This document shows, one piece after another, positions 11,214 to 21,100 of a stretch of 64,000 nt of DNA. Position numbers and translations under genes: made by a program. The notes under the pieces are model-generated. The model saw only the letters and a program-made list of their open reading frames with translations. It was not told the origin of the DNA and ran no database searches. How positions within the stretch are numbered: position 1 is the stretch's first letter; every line of letters begins with the position of its first letter. The stretch lies in contig CM035809.1 of assembly GCA_020466095.1 (NCBI GenBank), positions 7,481,723 through 7,545,722 of the forward strand. Reading direction: 5' to 3'. Source of the stretch: Chlorops oryzae (lineage: Eukaryota > Arthropoda > Insecta > Diptera > Chloropidae).

Positions 11214-11605
11214 CAGGCCCGGACTGGGACCTTAGGAGCCTACCGGGCAGACGAGTTTAAGGGCCTCCTACACTATGTATGTGCTTAGACAATTAGTTAA
11301 AAGCAAAATAACAGGGAAAATTTTAGAGTCCGACCGACGGTGAAATTTTTGGCCGAAGCCGAAGGTCATTTTTAATCTGAATGTTTGGCAAACCGAAGCC
11401 GAACCTTCGGTCGGACTCTAGAAAATTTTTGAGATTTCACATTAAGTATGAACGCTTTAATGTTGAAAACTTCAAGAGTCTCAAGAGGCCCCTGAACGTG
11501 CGGGTGTATATATATAATTTCTAACGTATCGTCCACATAAGAGCCCCCTATCTTGAGGGCCAACCGGGCATTTGTCCGGTTTCCCAGTGAGCCAGTCCTG
11601 GCCTG
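11214..11605. mobile_element. probable hAT-like element (392 bp) with a nested insertion
   Basis: Ends are imperfect inverted repeats: CAGGCCCGGACTGGG at the left and CAGGCCAGGACTGGC (complement of the right end). The outer 8-bp flanks TAATCATC and GTATCATG share ATCAT, compatible with a decayed 8-bp TSD. A smaller, intact hAT MITE (11324-11420) is inserted inside it, which makes the outer element the older one. No coding capacity remains. Confidence 0.5.
11324..11420. mobile_element. 97-bp hAT MITE with exact 8-bp TSD
   Basis: Nearly palindromic element with ends TAGAGTCCGACCGACGG and, inverted, TAGAGTCCGACCGAAGG. It is flanked by the direct repeat GAAAATTT (11316-11323 and 11421-11428). 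Subterminal GGCCGAAGCCGAAGG/CCGAAGCCGAACC is also inverted. At 97 bp it is little more than two transposase-binding ends, so it must have been mobilised in trans. It sits inside the 11214-11605 element. Confidence 0.85.
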
Positions 11606-11879
11606 GTATCATGCAGGAAATTTGTGTTTGAGGAAAAAATTTTAAGGTTCTAAAAATGTCGGACGTTGAAACTCAAGGCTGTGATTCACAGGGTGTGATT
11701 CAGGTTTTTTTCTTCTCTGGGCAAAAATAATATATCCCGCCTCAATGATGGCACTAATGTGGTTCTGTTTCTGCATATTTATTTGAAGTTGGCGACCCTC
11801 ACAATGCCGCTCTGGGTATTTTCTCAGCTGAAATAACAACTCCCTCCATCGACCCTAAGGTGGGCCCTGTGTATATGTT

Positions 11880-11919
11880 TATAAACTATATAAACTATAT
11901 AAACTATATAAACTATAGT
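11880..11919. repeat. 10-bp tandem repeat (TATAAACTAT)4
   Basis: Four direct copies of a TATAAACTAT-type unit, then a degenerate copy. The unit is partly self-complementary. Confidence 0.85.
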
Positions 11920-13285
11920 AGTATAAAAGTTTTGCCGAAAAAGGTAGAATTTTGTAGCTAACAGTAGACGCTGAAAAACTTCCGATTATGAAACGTCAGA
12001 GTCTGGGTTAGAGCACCCCCGTTTTTACGGATTAATTTAAAATGGATATTAAAAGTTTCCCTAGATTTAATTTGATAGAACAAATCATTTAGATTCGAAA
12101 ACAGAAACCACGAAAACCCAAATTGAATTACGATTTCGATGAACTAAACTGCTTGAAGTCTTGCAGAGACTCAATTTTCGTCTCACGCAATGAAAACTAT
12201 CTCCCCTACATTTACTTTAGTCACCCGAACGCTGGTCTATCATCATAAAATACTATTAATCCCTTAATTTATTATGTGCTGACCAAAGACAGCTCGATAA
12301 ATGTAATTTTTTTCTTTCTGATTCTCTTTATTTTCATTTTCACTGCGTCTGTTTCTTATCAATAAGAGGGCGTGCGAGATAAAACTGGGCGTCAAATTTG
12401 AAAGCACAAATCGTACGGGTCTATTGGAAAATGAAAACACACTCACAAAACTCACTCACTCACTCATGCTTTTGTTATCCTTGGTTAAACAAACAGAAAC
12501 CAAACGAACATAAGATGCGGTCTGGTTGCGACAACGGACATCCTACGTTCATAAACATTGTGCGACAATTTTAATGCAACATAAAACGCAAGACGCAAGT
12601 GGCTTTCATATTTTATTGAATAACATTAAAACGGAATCGACCCCAGAGAGCGAGAGAGAGAGAGGGTGAGGGAGGTCGACAGATAGGGAGGGTGAAGCCC
12701 AGATAGCAATGTATGAGAGATAGACGACGACTCATGCACAATGTCGACCCCTTGAGTCACGTTCGGCTCACGCATAATTGTTTGATGAATGCCAGCAAGC
12801 GACACAACAACAGCAAGAACAACAACAACAATAACAAGAATAGTAGTAGCAACAACAACGATGAAGAGGATGGTAATGACACTGACGATGGGCGGACATG
12901 GTGCGGCTTTGTTTGGTATGCATTTCAACAAAACAAAAAAGGGGACTAAAAGCCGTGGGAGACTTCCAAAGGGAAGCAAACAGAAACACATACGGGAGAG
13001 TGTTTTCGTTTTTATCATTCTGTGCGTTTCATGACCGGAAAATATAATCGCACATCAACAATTAGGCTTAAAAAAGAAAATCATCATTTAATCCGTTGAG
13101 CTCTTTTGCTATTGTTATATCGAGCTATTGTAATTGCTGCACGTTTCTACTGTACAGGAGTTGCCGAAGCTGAAGAATCTAGAATACAGTGTGACCCTAA
13201 GTCATGGACATCTATCTAGAATCAAATCAGTTGTGTGGAGGGTGGAATGGGGGTGTCCAAACGTCCTTCCATAGCCATTACTTTC
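11920..13285. other. no gene recognised
   Basis: Non-coding DNA with a GA-rich patch (12647-12665) and AAC/AAT trinucleotide runs (12805-12862) that generate asparagine-rich or cysteine-rich open frames on the two strands. No splice-bounded coding segment is apparent. Confidence 0.5.
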
Positions 13286-13286
13286 C

Positions 13287-13853
13287 ATTGAGGGACACAC
13301 TTCCCAGTGAGGGACACACTTCCCAGTGAGGGACACACTTCCCAGTGAGGGACACACTTCCCAGTGAGGGACACACTTCCCAGTGAGGGACACACTTCCC
13401 AGTGAGGGACACACTTCCCAGTGAGGGACACACTTCCCAGTGAGGGACCACTTCCAGTGAGGGACACACTTCCCAGTGAGGGACACACTTCCCAGTGAGG
13501 GACACACTTCCCAGTGAGGGACACACTTCCCAGTGAGGGACACACTTCCCAGTGAGGGACACACTTCCCAGTGAGGGACACACTTCCCAGTGAGGGAACA
13601 CACTTCCCAGTGAGGGACACACTTCCCAGTGAGGGACACACTTCCCAGTGAAGGACACACTTCCCAGTGAGGGACACACTTCCCAGTGAGGGACACACTT
13701 CCCAGTGAGGGACACACTTCCCAGTGAGGGACACACTTCCCAGGAGGACACACTTCCCAGTGAGGGACACACTTCCCAGTGAGGGACACACTTCCCAGTG
13801 AGGGACACACTTCCCAGTGAGGGACACACTTCCCAGTGAGGGACACACTTCCC
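13287..13853. repeat. 19-bp minisatellite, about 30 copies
   Basis: Unit GGGACACACTTCCCAGTGA repeated about 30 times with very few variants: CCACTTCCAGTGA near 13448-13460, an extra A near 13597, AAGG for GAGG near 13650, and a CAGGAGG deletion near 13741. The copies are nearly identical, so the array was homogenised recently. Nineteen is not a multiple of three and the unit lacks minus-strand stops, so all three minus frames stay open for about 200 codons and encode rotations of one 19-residue peptide. This is a repeat artefact, not a gene. Confidence 0.95.
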
Positions 13854-13964
13854 ATCAGGGCCCGGTATTATTATACACGGGTCCTCCAAGGATAACAGTT
13901 TCCTGGACCAAAGTCAGAAAAAACTTCCCTTTCACATCCCTACTTGTTCAAATATGAAGTTATT

Positions 13965-14213
13965 CCTCTTCGATATCTCCACCAGCTGCAAGTATGGAGT
14001 TTGATCTCCCTTTGAATTCTTTGCCAGTCTTTAATATGAAGTTCACTCTTTTTACCATCTCTACTTGCCTCAAATGAGGACTTCCTTCCCTTTGCTGTCT
14101 CTACCTACTTTTAATATGGAGATATCTTTCCCTGGTATCTCTACCTGCTTCATGTATGAAGCATCCTTTCTTTGATATCTCTTCCTGTTTTTAATGGGAG
14201 TACCTGTGTCCTC

Positions 14214-14256
<43 letters not shown>

Positions 14257-14345
14257 ATATGACATTTTTACTTGCCTATGGTATGGAGATATCTCTTTGA
14301 CATATTCCCTGTCTGAATTGGGGACCTCCCTCCCTTAGACGTTAC
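13965..14345 (+). repeat. degenerate ~40-bp tandem repeat
   Basis: About nine diverged copies of a unit like TATCTCTACCTGCTT followed by AATATGGAG and a pyrimidine-rich stretch. Copies begin near 13974, 14022, 14059, 14096, 14137, 14176, 14262, 14299 and 14339. Spacing is mostly 37-48 bp, with a CT microsatellite inserted in one interval. It lies just beyond the well-conserved 19-bp minisatellite. Confidence 0.55.
14210..14252. repeat. (CT)n microsatellite
   Basis: About 20 CT dinucleotides with one G interruption near 14221, lying inside the degenerate ~40-bp repeat. Confidence 0.9.
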
Positions 14346-16407
14346 TACCTGCTGGACATATCCTTTGATCAAACAAAAGACCAACTCCCTTCAGTGTCCC
14401 TTCTGCAACAGTTTCCACTGTATTCAAATACAAAACCCCCAGCCAAAAAGCCCTTCAAAATTCCACTGTTGAACCAATTTTTTAACAAAAAAATTTCGTT
14501 ACTTCGCCATCAAGTGCTCCCCTTCATGACAAGCGGCGACACCAATCAACATAATAACGTCGCTGACTCGCTGACTCTTGACTCTCGACTGTTGGGGCTC
14601 TTGTCATCCGTCAGCATTCGGTCTTTGGAGCGTCTATTTCAACTAACTCCTAGACTTCAAGTGGAGGGTCGTCGTTCGTTCGTTCGCTCGTTCGGTTTCC
14701 AAACTGTGGTAATAATCTTATTTTTATTATCATTACAGTTGCAGTTAGTTTATTTGTTGTTGTTATTGCTCGTCTTTTTTTTTAAATGTTTTTAATGGTC
14801 TCTGTTCACTCTCTCGAGTGTGTGTGTTGTCTTCCTTAACCCATTTGTTGCTAGACTATTTATTACATTACTCTATGCCCGTTTGCTAAGTACTTAATGC
14901 TCTTTTGCTTTGAACTTTGCATTCGGACTGCGCCAGTGGAAAAGTTTATATTCGCTCTTCATTTTTCTGTTATTTAGGTTCAATTTTCTTTGTTTTTCAT
15001 TTCTCGAATGTAATTTAAAAAATTTTTTAAAGTGGTAATTAAGTTATTTTTGTTAAAGTGAATAATGACTGCACACATTTTGAAAGATAGAAAACTTTTT
15101 TTTTTTTTTTCAATTACTTAAATGTGAAAAGTTCGCGTTTGAAGTGGAGCGTCTGAAGTCTAGACCAGAAGTGTTAATCAAAATTTAATTTTTTTGCTTG
15201 TTTGTTATTTTTCTTGTCTTTATTTTCGCTTTGTTCGTTGGACCATTGCGGGTATTTATCTGAACTCGAAGAGGTCATCTAATTTAGTTTGGTCTTTGCA
15301 GGCCTGCCAATTAAAAGAGGAAAATTACACGACACATTGTCGTCTTCTTTCATTAAAATTAAGCAGCTATAAAATATTTTACAGACAAGTTAATTTAATA
15401 ACTAATTAATGCCTTTCATGGGCAGCCTATTTTTGTCCTAAATTATAATTATGCTTCATTGAAATACGTTTGCATTGCTGTTAGTATGGTGAGAAAGAAT
15501 AGAAATGCCGTCAATTTCAAAAATCGTAATTGCAGAGACAGGGAATGAAAGTACCTAGCAAAGATACAAACTATGAAACCTGGGTTCTGGGTGCATCTTT
15601 TAACGTAGAAATTTTTCAAATTTTCCCTTAAAAGATACAAAAAAAGTTGCGCGATTTTATAGGGAAGCCCTTTTTTCGATTCTATAAAGAAACATTCACA
15701 AAAGCGTCGTCCAAAGCTCAGGTAACCACCTAATATAATTAAGGTCGGATGATCCACAAGGAGAAGAAAAAACTGTAATAGTAAGCCCAGTACGAGCTCT
15801 AAAAGAGACCCTCAATTGAGCAGGTATTCCTTTGGAAAGAAGGTGATAGCATTTCTTCTTTTTTGGTTAGACCTTTTGTCCGGCAAGAAGACCTCGGAAA
15901 TCGAAAAGATATCTGCATACCCCTTGGTAAGAGAGGGCCGACATTTTTTTGCGAGAAAGCCCCTAAGAAAGAAACGCTCTAACTTCTTTCCGCGAACCTG
16001 GAAGATGCAGTGGGAGCAGTAAGATTATAGAGTGAAATCGCAATCAGTAAGCTCTCTTCATTGAGAGGTTGGGCGAAGAAAAATGTTTCCAAGAATCGTT
16101 CGAGGGGTCCATTAAACCCCCGAAATTTCTTTTAAAGTAGGGTGATAATTTTTTGGTCGTAATTTTCTGTCAAGAAAGTGGGCCCCAAGAAAGGAAAAGC
16201 CTCTAGGACAAAAATGTCTCTCTAAGATAGTGTCTCTAAGATCGAATGCTCTTTATCTGATGTATTCTAACGGTTACTTATAAGAAGTACCAGATCTTAT
16301 TATTTTTCTTGCATTGTTTAAATGTCCCGACATATGCTGGGGTCTGCAATATACATAGCTTCAAATATCCCAAATTTTATATTTTTTGACTTGAAAAACA
16401 TAATAAT
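14346..16407. other. no gene recognised
   Basis: Mixed AT-rich sequence. The 133-codon plus frame at 14394-14795 ends in a leucine/phenylalanine run from T-rich DNA, and I recognise no domain in it. A T-run lies at about 15098-15110. The rest shows no RNA gene or transposon ends that I can pair. Confidence 0.45.
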
Positions 16408-16632
16408 CGGGTATGTGATTGGTTTCCCTTTCACGGGAATTCAATATCGAAATTGAACTAATTAATTCCCCTTTTTCCTAGATTGAGAGGGAAATTGAAT
16501 TACTTTAATAGAGAATGCGTATCGCCAGTTAGATCATGAGGTAATTCAAATTCCTCCACAATCTAGAGAAAGGGAAATCACATCAGTTGGGGAATTGAAT
16601 TCCTCGGGAAAGGGAAAATAATCACATACCCG
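16408..16632. mobile_element. 225-bp MITE with long TIR
   Basis: The left end CGGGTATGTGATT followed by TTTCCCTTTC and GGAATTCAAT recurs inverted at the right end, giving a TIR of about 40 bp with few mismatches. AAT lies immediately outside each end (16405-16407 and 16633-16635), which would be a 3-bp TSD. Subterminal GAATT and GGGAAA motifs are repeated. A 3-bp duplication is consistent with PIF/Harbinger-type elements, but the short AT-rich TSD is weak evidence. Confidence 0.7.
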
Positions 16633-18807
16633 AATGGGATGAAATTTGCGACAAGACCTTCAGACTTTGGTTTAAGGTTTTAATCCGAGGACTTAAAAAA
16701 TTATTTTGAAAGCACTGGTCGCATCCTCATTGTCTTTGAGCGTTCGACAGTCTTATCAGAGCTTTTCTTCTATTATTAGGTTTCTTCAAGTCATCTAAAA
16801 TAAAGAAGACCAGGTCTTGACACTAATCGCTGAGGGCAGCTTTAAATGGTAGTCCTTAGTAGGCTCAGAAAACTTTCTGCTGGATATATGTGACGATATA
16901 TAACGAGCTCAAACAATATGGGTATGTAACGAGGTTATGGGTATAATTTTGATATCCGGATACCTATTAAAAAATGAGAATGGTGTCCATGAGAATGGTG
17001 CCTACAATTCTTTATCTAATATAAATGTTATGCAACAAATGATGATAAGAGATACACGAAGCCATAGTTATTCTGTAAAGACAAAAATCTCCTCATCAAA
17101 AGAATTCTCCATACTGGAATGCCCTTTTTGTAAATGCGATAAACATTAATGAAAACAAGAGAATCAATTCCATTCATATATTGGCCTTTGACGTACAGGC
17201 AAAATTATAACAAGAGCTTTCGTCTGTCATGCGAGAGAAATGTCTGCCTTAAGCGATGCGAAAACTTCAAAGGCTTCTTCCTTCATCTCTCAGCCTTCGA
17301 AAAATTATTCAATTGTACATCGAAAATTCACTTAAATTTGAAGATGAAATCTGAAATGATTGAGTGACAATAGTCCCCGCCTGAGTGAACATTTGCCATA
17401 TATGTATGTACGTGTGTGTTCGTGATTTTGTACACATGTACATTTTATATTTTACCACAAAATCAATTCATTTGTTTCAAGACGTCAAAGACTAAAGAGG
17501 CCAATGTAGAACACACGCTGGCGAAGCACTTTTAATGAAATTCCGTGCACACATTTCCAACGCACCGGCCTCAATGGAAGAGCAGACGGAGTGACAGAAA
17601 AAAACGGACAGACAGACAATCTTAATTGCTTTCCGATGTCAGTACTTAAACCACAAAATTTATTATTTTGTAGAGTTTCGAAATAAAGGCAGAACTACGT
17701 ACGTACGAACGTAGTATGTCGCTATGTATGTAGGTAGGTAGGTCGGCCGGGCAGTAGTTGGGTTGGCGATAGACTGGAAGGCAGGCAGTCAGGTAGGTAG
17801 GTAGATAGATTGGTTGCTACGTATGTGCTCACCGAAAAGTTATCAGAACAAAAGCGCATGAAATGCGGAGCGAAAACGGTTTACAGGCAAGAGAATCGAA
17901 AGAGCGGTGCACTCATATGGCAAACAATGGCATATGCTGCTGCAGCGACCACTGCGCAATGCCGCTGCTGCTGCATCATTACAGATGCGAACGAACGTTT
18001 CCTTACGTGGTAACTAAAACTTTAAGGCAATTACAATAATAAATTAAACGAACGTGCGCCTCAAAAGATAGATGGATGTAGGTGTATCTAACTATTTACC
18101 TACCTTCATGCGGACTCGCTTCCATGTGCATACGTATGGATGTACATGTGCGGCAATACCTAGGTACATATGTTTATTGCCACCATTCACGTAATTGCCA
18201 CTCCACGGCATCTAGCTAAATGGTACACATTGGGGTGGCATAGTTTCGTTGATGCTATTAACAGGAAAGGCAAACTGCAATTTAACGAAGCAATTCATTA
18301 AAGTGAAAATCAACAAATTAATTTGTTTTTCCTCAGAAAAAAAAATATCGCTCATGAGGAAAATTGAGCGTCATGAAAATATGCTCGAACATAAATTTAT
18401 GCAAAAAAATAATTCTGGGGAGTCTGACAAAACAACTACCCAGCATACATTATTGAATAGCTCTACATATTTGAATATTTTCGTAAGCGAAGATCACACC
18501 CACTAGGAAATATTATTCAGGCTATTTTCATTAGCATAAAAGAACCCCATTTGTCGACTTTCATTAAATGCTCTTATTAATTCTTGATTTAAGAGGCCAT
18601 ATTATACATCATGCTTTGCCACACCTATTCTTCGAAGCCTTATCAAAAACATAGACGACTTAGAAAACGTCCAAGTTATGGTTTCATCGGAAGGTCTCGA
18701 AATTTTAGGGCATTTGTAATGACTTTTACATCAGACCCTAGCACTACAGTAGGCCTGTTTGCACCACTAAATGGTCAAATATAACACACGTTACTAATAC
18801 CACACAC
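16633..18807. other. no gene recognised; microsatellites near 17.7 kb
   Basis: Unique non-coding DNA. TACG, TAGG and CAGG-type tetranucleotide runs occupy 17695-17815. Dipteran-style TACATATGTA motifs are common at 17395-17440 and 18130-18170. No open frame shows a family signal. Confidence 0.5.
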
Positions 18808-19013
18808 GTTATAAGCAGGGACGTGAACCGGGTGGAAAATTTGACCGGTTCGGTTCGGCGGTTCGAACCGTGTTTGAACTTTTGGATTGGTTCGTCAAAC
18901 CGGTTTTTCTACTTCTTTGTACCGGAGTTTCGGTCGGTTCATCGGTTCGGGAATTTTTCAAACTGAAAAAAATTTTTAACACGTGTTCCCACTACTAACG
19001 CAATATTTTACCA

Positions 19014-19538
19014 TTTAGGGTTAAAATTTGCACAATAAAAAGTTAGTGGGGAATCTTACTCATATTAAAGATGGCATCGATACTAATTTCATAAAAATAT
19101 CGACTTCGATATTTTTATTTTTGGCCTATGGGAGCGACCACTATGCATGGTTGCTGGCAAAAATGAAACCTTGAACCTTTACAAAAATGGTTCGATTTTC
19201 GGTTCGGTTCAAAAATTTTTGAAAAGCTTCGGTTCGGTTATTGGTACGGTTCATCAGCAGAAAAAAGCGGTTTTCCGGCTCAAAATCGGCAAACCGGTTC
19301 ATGTTCCTGGTTAAAATACACAATTCGATCCATCGGAAATTTTAATACTTTTGTATTAGGAGTCTTAAAATTTTACCGTTCACCTTGTGCTAATGTACAA
19401 TGTGAACGAGAGATGCCCCATTTTGTCAAAAAACCTTGATGTAATTTGGATGAATATTTATGAGGAACCTTAAAAAAAGGAATAAACTTTTACATCAAAT
19501 AGATAAATACTAATTTATTGACTTATTGATCATTTATA
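19014..19538 (+). repeat. internal direct repeat, copy A
   Basis: Begins TTTAGGGTTAAAATTT and runs through the GGCATCGATACTAATTTC, GGGAGCGACCACTATGCATG and GGTTCGATTTTCGGTTCGG landmarks to TTATTGATCATTTAT. It is repeated at 20091-20620, offset 1077 bp, with only a handful of differences. One is CAAAATCGGCAAACCGG here against CAAAACCGGTTCGGTCAAAA in copy B. Confidence 0.9.
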
Positions 19539-20090
19539 AATTGCTAGTTTTGTAGCATATTGAATACATTAATTCAAAGCTTAAACTTTCCGATTTTCAT
19601 TAACTGCGCAGACGGTAAACAAACCAAATAATCAGCTGTTTTGATGATTTATTTATCTTGGTTTAAATTATAATATCTGAAAAAATTAAAACCATTTTAT
19701 AGAAAATAGCCATTTCCTTTATTATTAAAATTGATTAATGATGATTTTTATACCTTGATTTTGCAAACTAACAATTAAAGATTTCATTAAAGTTATTGTT
19801 AAAATGTGTTACGTTGAAATGCCAAATCTTGGTGTTACAAAAATTTGAATAATTATAATTTTTGAGTCATTTTTTGGTTTTAAAACTATAATTTGTAATC
19901 GCCCCTTTTAATCACTACCTGGTTTAATACCACAACGTTGAGGATAACGTTGAAAATTTGCTTTGGTTGGGTTGAACTTTTAATTTGATTGGTTCCAAAC
20001 GGTTTTTTTATTACTAATGTCGGATTTGGTTGGTTACGTCGGGAATTTTAAATGATAAAAAATTGTTTAATTTCCACACAAAATTTTTCC

Positions 20091-20620
20091 TTTAGGGTTA
20101 AAATTTCACAATAAAAAGTTAGTGGGGAATCTTACTCATATTAAAGATGGCATCGATACTAATTTCATAAAAATATCGACTTCGATATTTTTATTTTTGG
20201 CCTATGGGAGCGACCACTATGCATGGTTGCTGGCAAAAATGAAACCTTGAACCTTTACAAAAAGTGGTTCGATTTTCGGTTCGGTTCAAAAATTTTTGAA
20301 AAGCTTCGGTTCGGTTATTGGTACGGTTCATCAGCAGAAAAAAGCGGTTTTCCGGCTCAAAACCGGTTCGGTCAAAACCGGTTCATGTTCCTGGTTAAAA
20401 TACACAATTCGATCCATCGGAAATTTTAATACTTTTGTATTAGGAGTCTTAAAATTTCTACCGTTCACCTTGTGCTAATGTACAATGTGAACGAGAGATG
20501 CCCCATTTTGTCAAAAAACCTTGATGTAATTTGGATGAATATTTATGAGGAACCTTAAAAAAAGGAATAAACTTTTACATCAAATAGAAAATACTAATTT
20601 CATTGACTTATTGATCATTT
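20091..20620 (+). repeat. internal direct repeat, copy B
   Basis: Second copy of the 525-bp segment of the hAT element. The spacer between copies (19539-20090) is not a further copy but contains decayed GGTT-rich sequence. A third, more diverged partial copy covers about 20820-20951 (ATAAAAAGTTAGTGG to GCAGGCAAAAATGAA), so at least two duplication events of different age occurred. Confidence 0.9.
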
Positions 20621-20726
20621 ATTAATATATGTATAGCTGACTTTGTCAGCATATTTCGATAACTATTTAACCTTCAAAGCTTGTAAAACTTTCCCGATCT
20701 ATTTTATCCACGGTAATCGGCATTTT

Positions 20727-20819
20727 TACTGGTCACTGTCCACTGGGCGCTCATGTGGCGAAACTACAAAGTAGGACATCCATTTATTTATTGCAGATAC
20801 TGCATAGTAGACGATGAAG
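20727..20819 (+). pseudogene. LINE 3' fragment inside the hAT element
   Basis: Translates as TGHCPLGAHVAKLQ followed, after a few residues, by IYCRYC and DDEE. This is the C-terminal motif, ending in a CxxC knuckle, of LOA/I-type non-LTR retrotransposon polyproteins. It lies between internal repeat copy B and the third partial copy. The same family recurs at 27846-28205. Confidence 0.6.
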
Positions 20820-21100
20820 AATAAAAAGTTAGTGGTGGTTACCTTACTCATATTAGAGATCGCATCGATACTAGTTTCATAAGAATATCGACTTAGATTT
20901 TTTTTATTTTTGGCCTATGGCAGCGACCACTGTGCATGCTGCAGGCAAAAATGAACAAGTAAAGGCCGCTTATGAAATAGGTTGCTATTGTTCCCTAAAC
21001 TATGAAGGTGTAGAAAATTTTTCTATTCAAATTTTGTAAAAACGAACCCCTGAACCTTAACAAAAAAGGTTCAAAACCGGTTCACGTCCCTGGTTATAAG

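Larger units (their letters stand above)
18816..21092. mobile_element. 2277-bp non-autonomous hAT element with exact 8-bp TSD
   Basis: Ends are inverted repeats CAGGGACGTGAACCGG, flanked by the exact direct repeat GTTATAAG (18808-18815 and 21093-21100). The interior contains two near-identical ~525-bp direct copies, a third partial copy and a captured LINE fragment. GGTTCGG and AACCGG motifs are clustered near both ends and again inside each internal copy. No transposase frame exists. The exact TSD points to recent insertion, while the internal structure points to repeated duplication within the lineage. Confidence 0.88.

Noticed and set aside
13287..13853. CRISPR-like array
   Set aside because: Uniform 19-bp units abut without unique spacers; this is a minisatellite in a eukaryotic genome.
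14394..14795. 133-codon plus-strand frame
   Set aside because: Ends in a Leu/Phe run from T-rich DNA, no recognised domain, and no conserved start or splice context.
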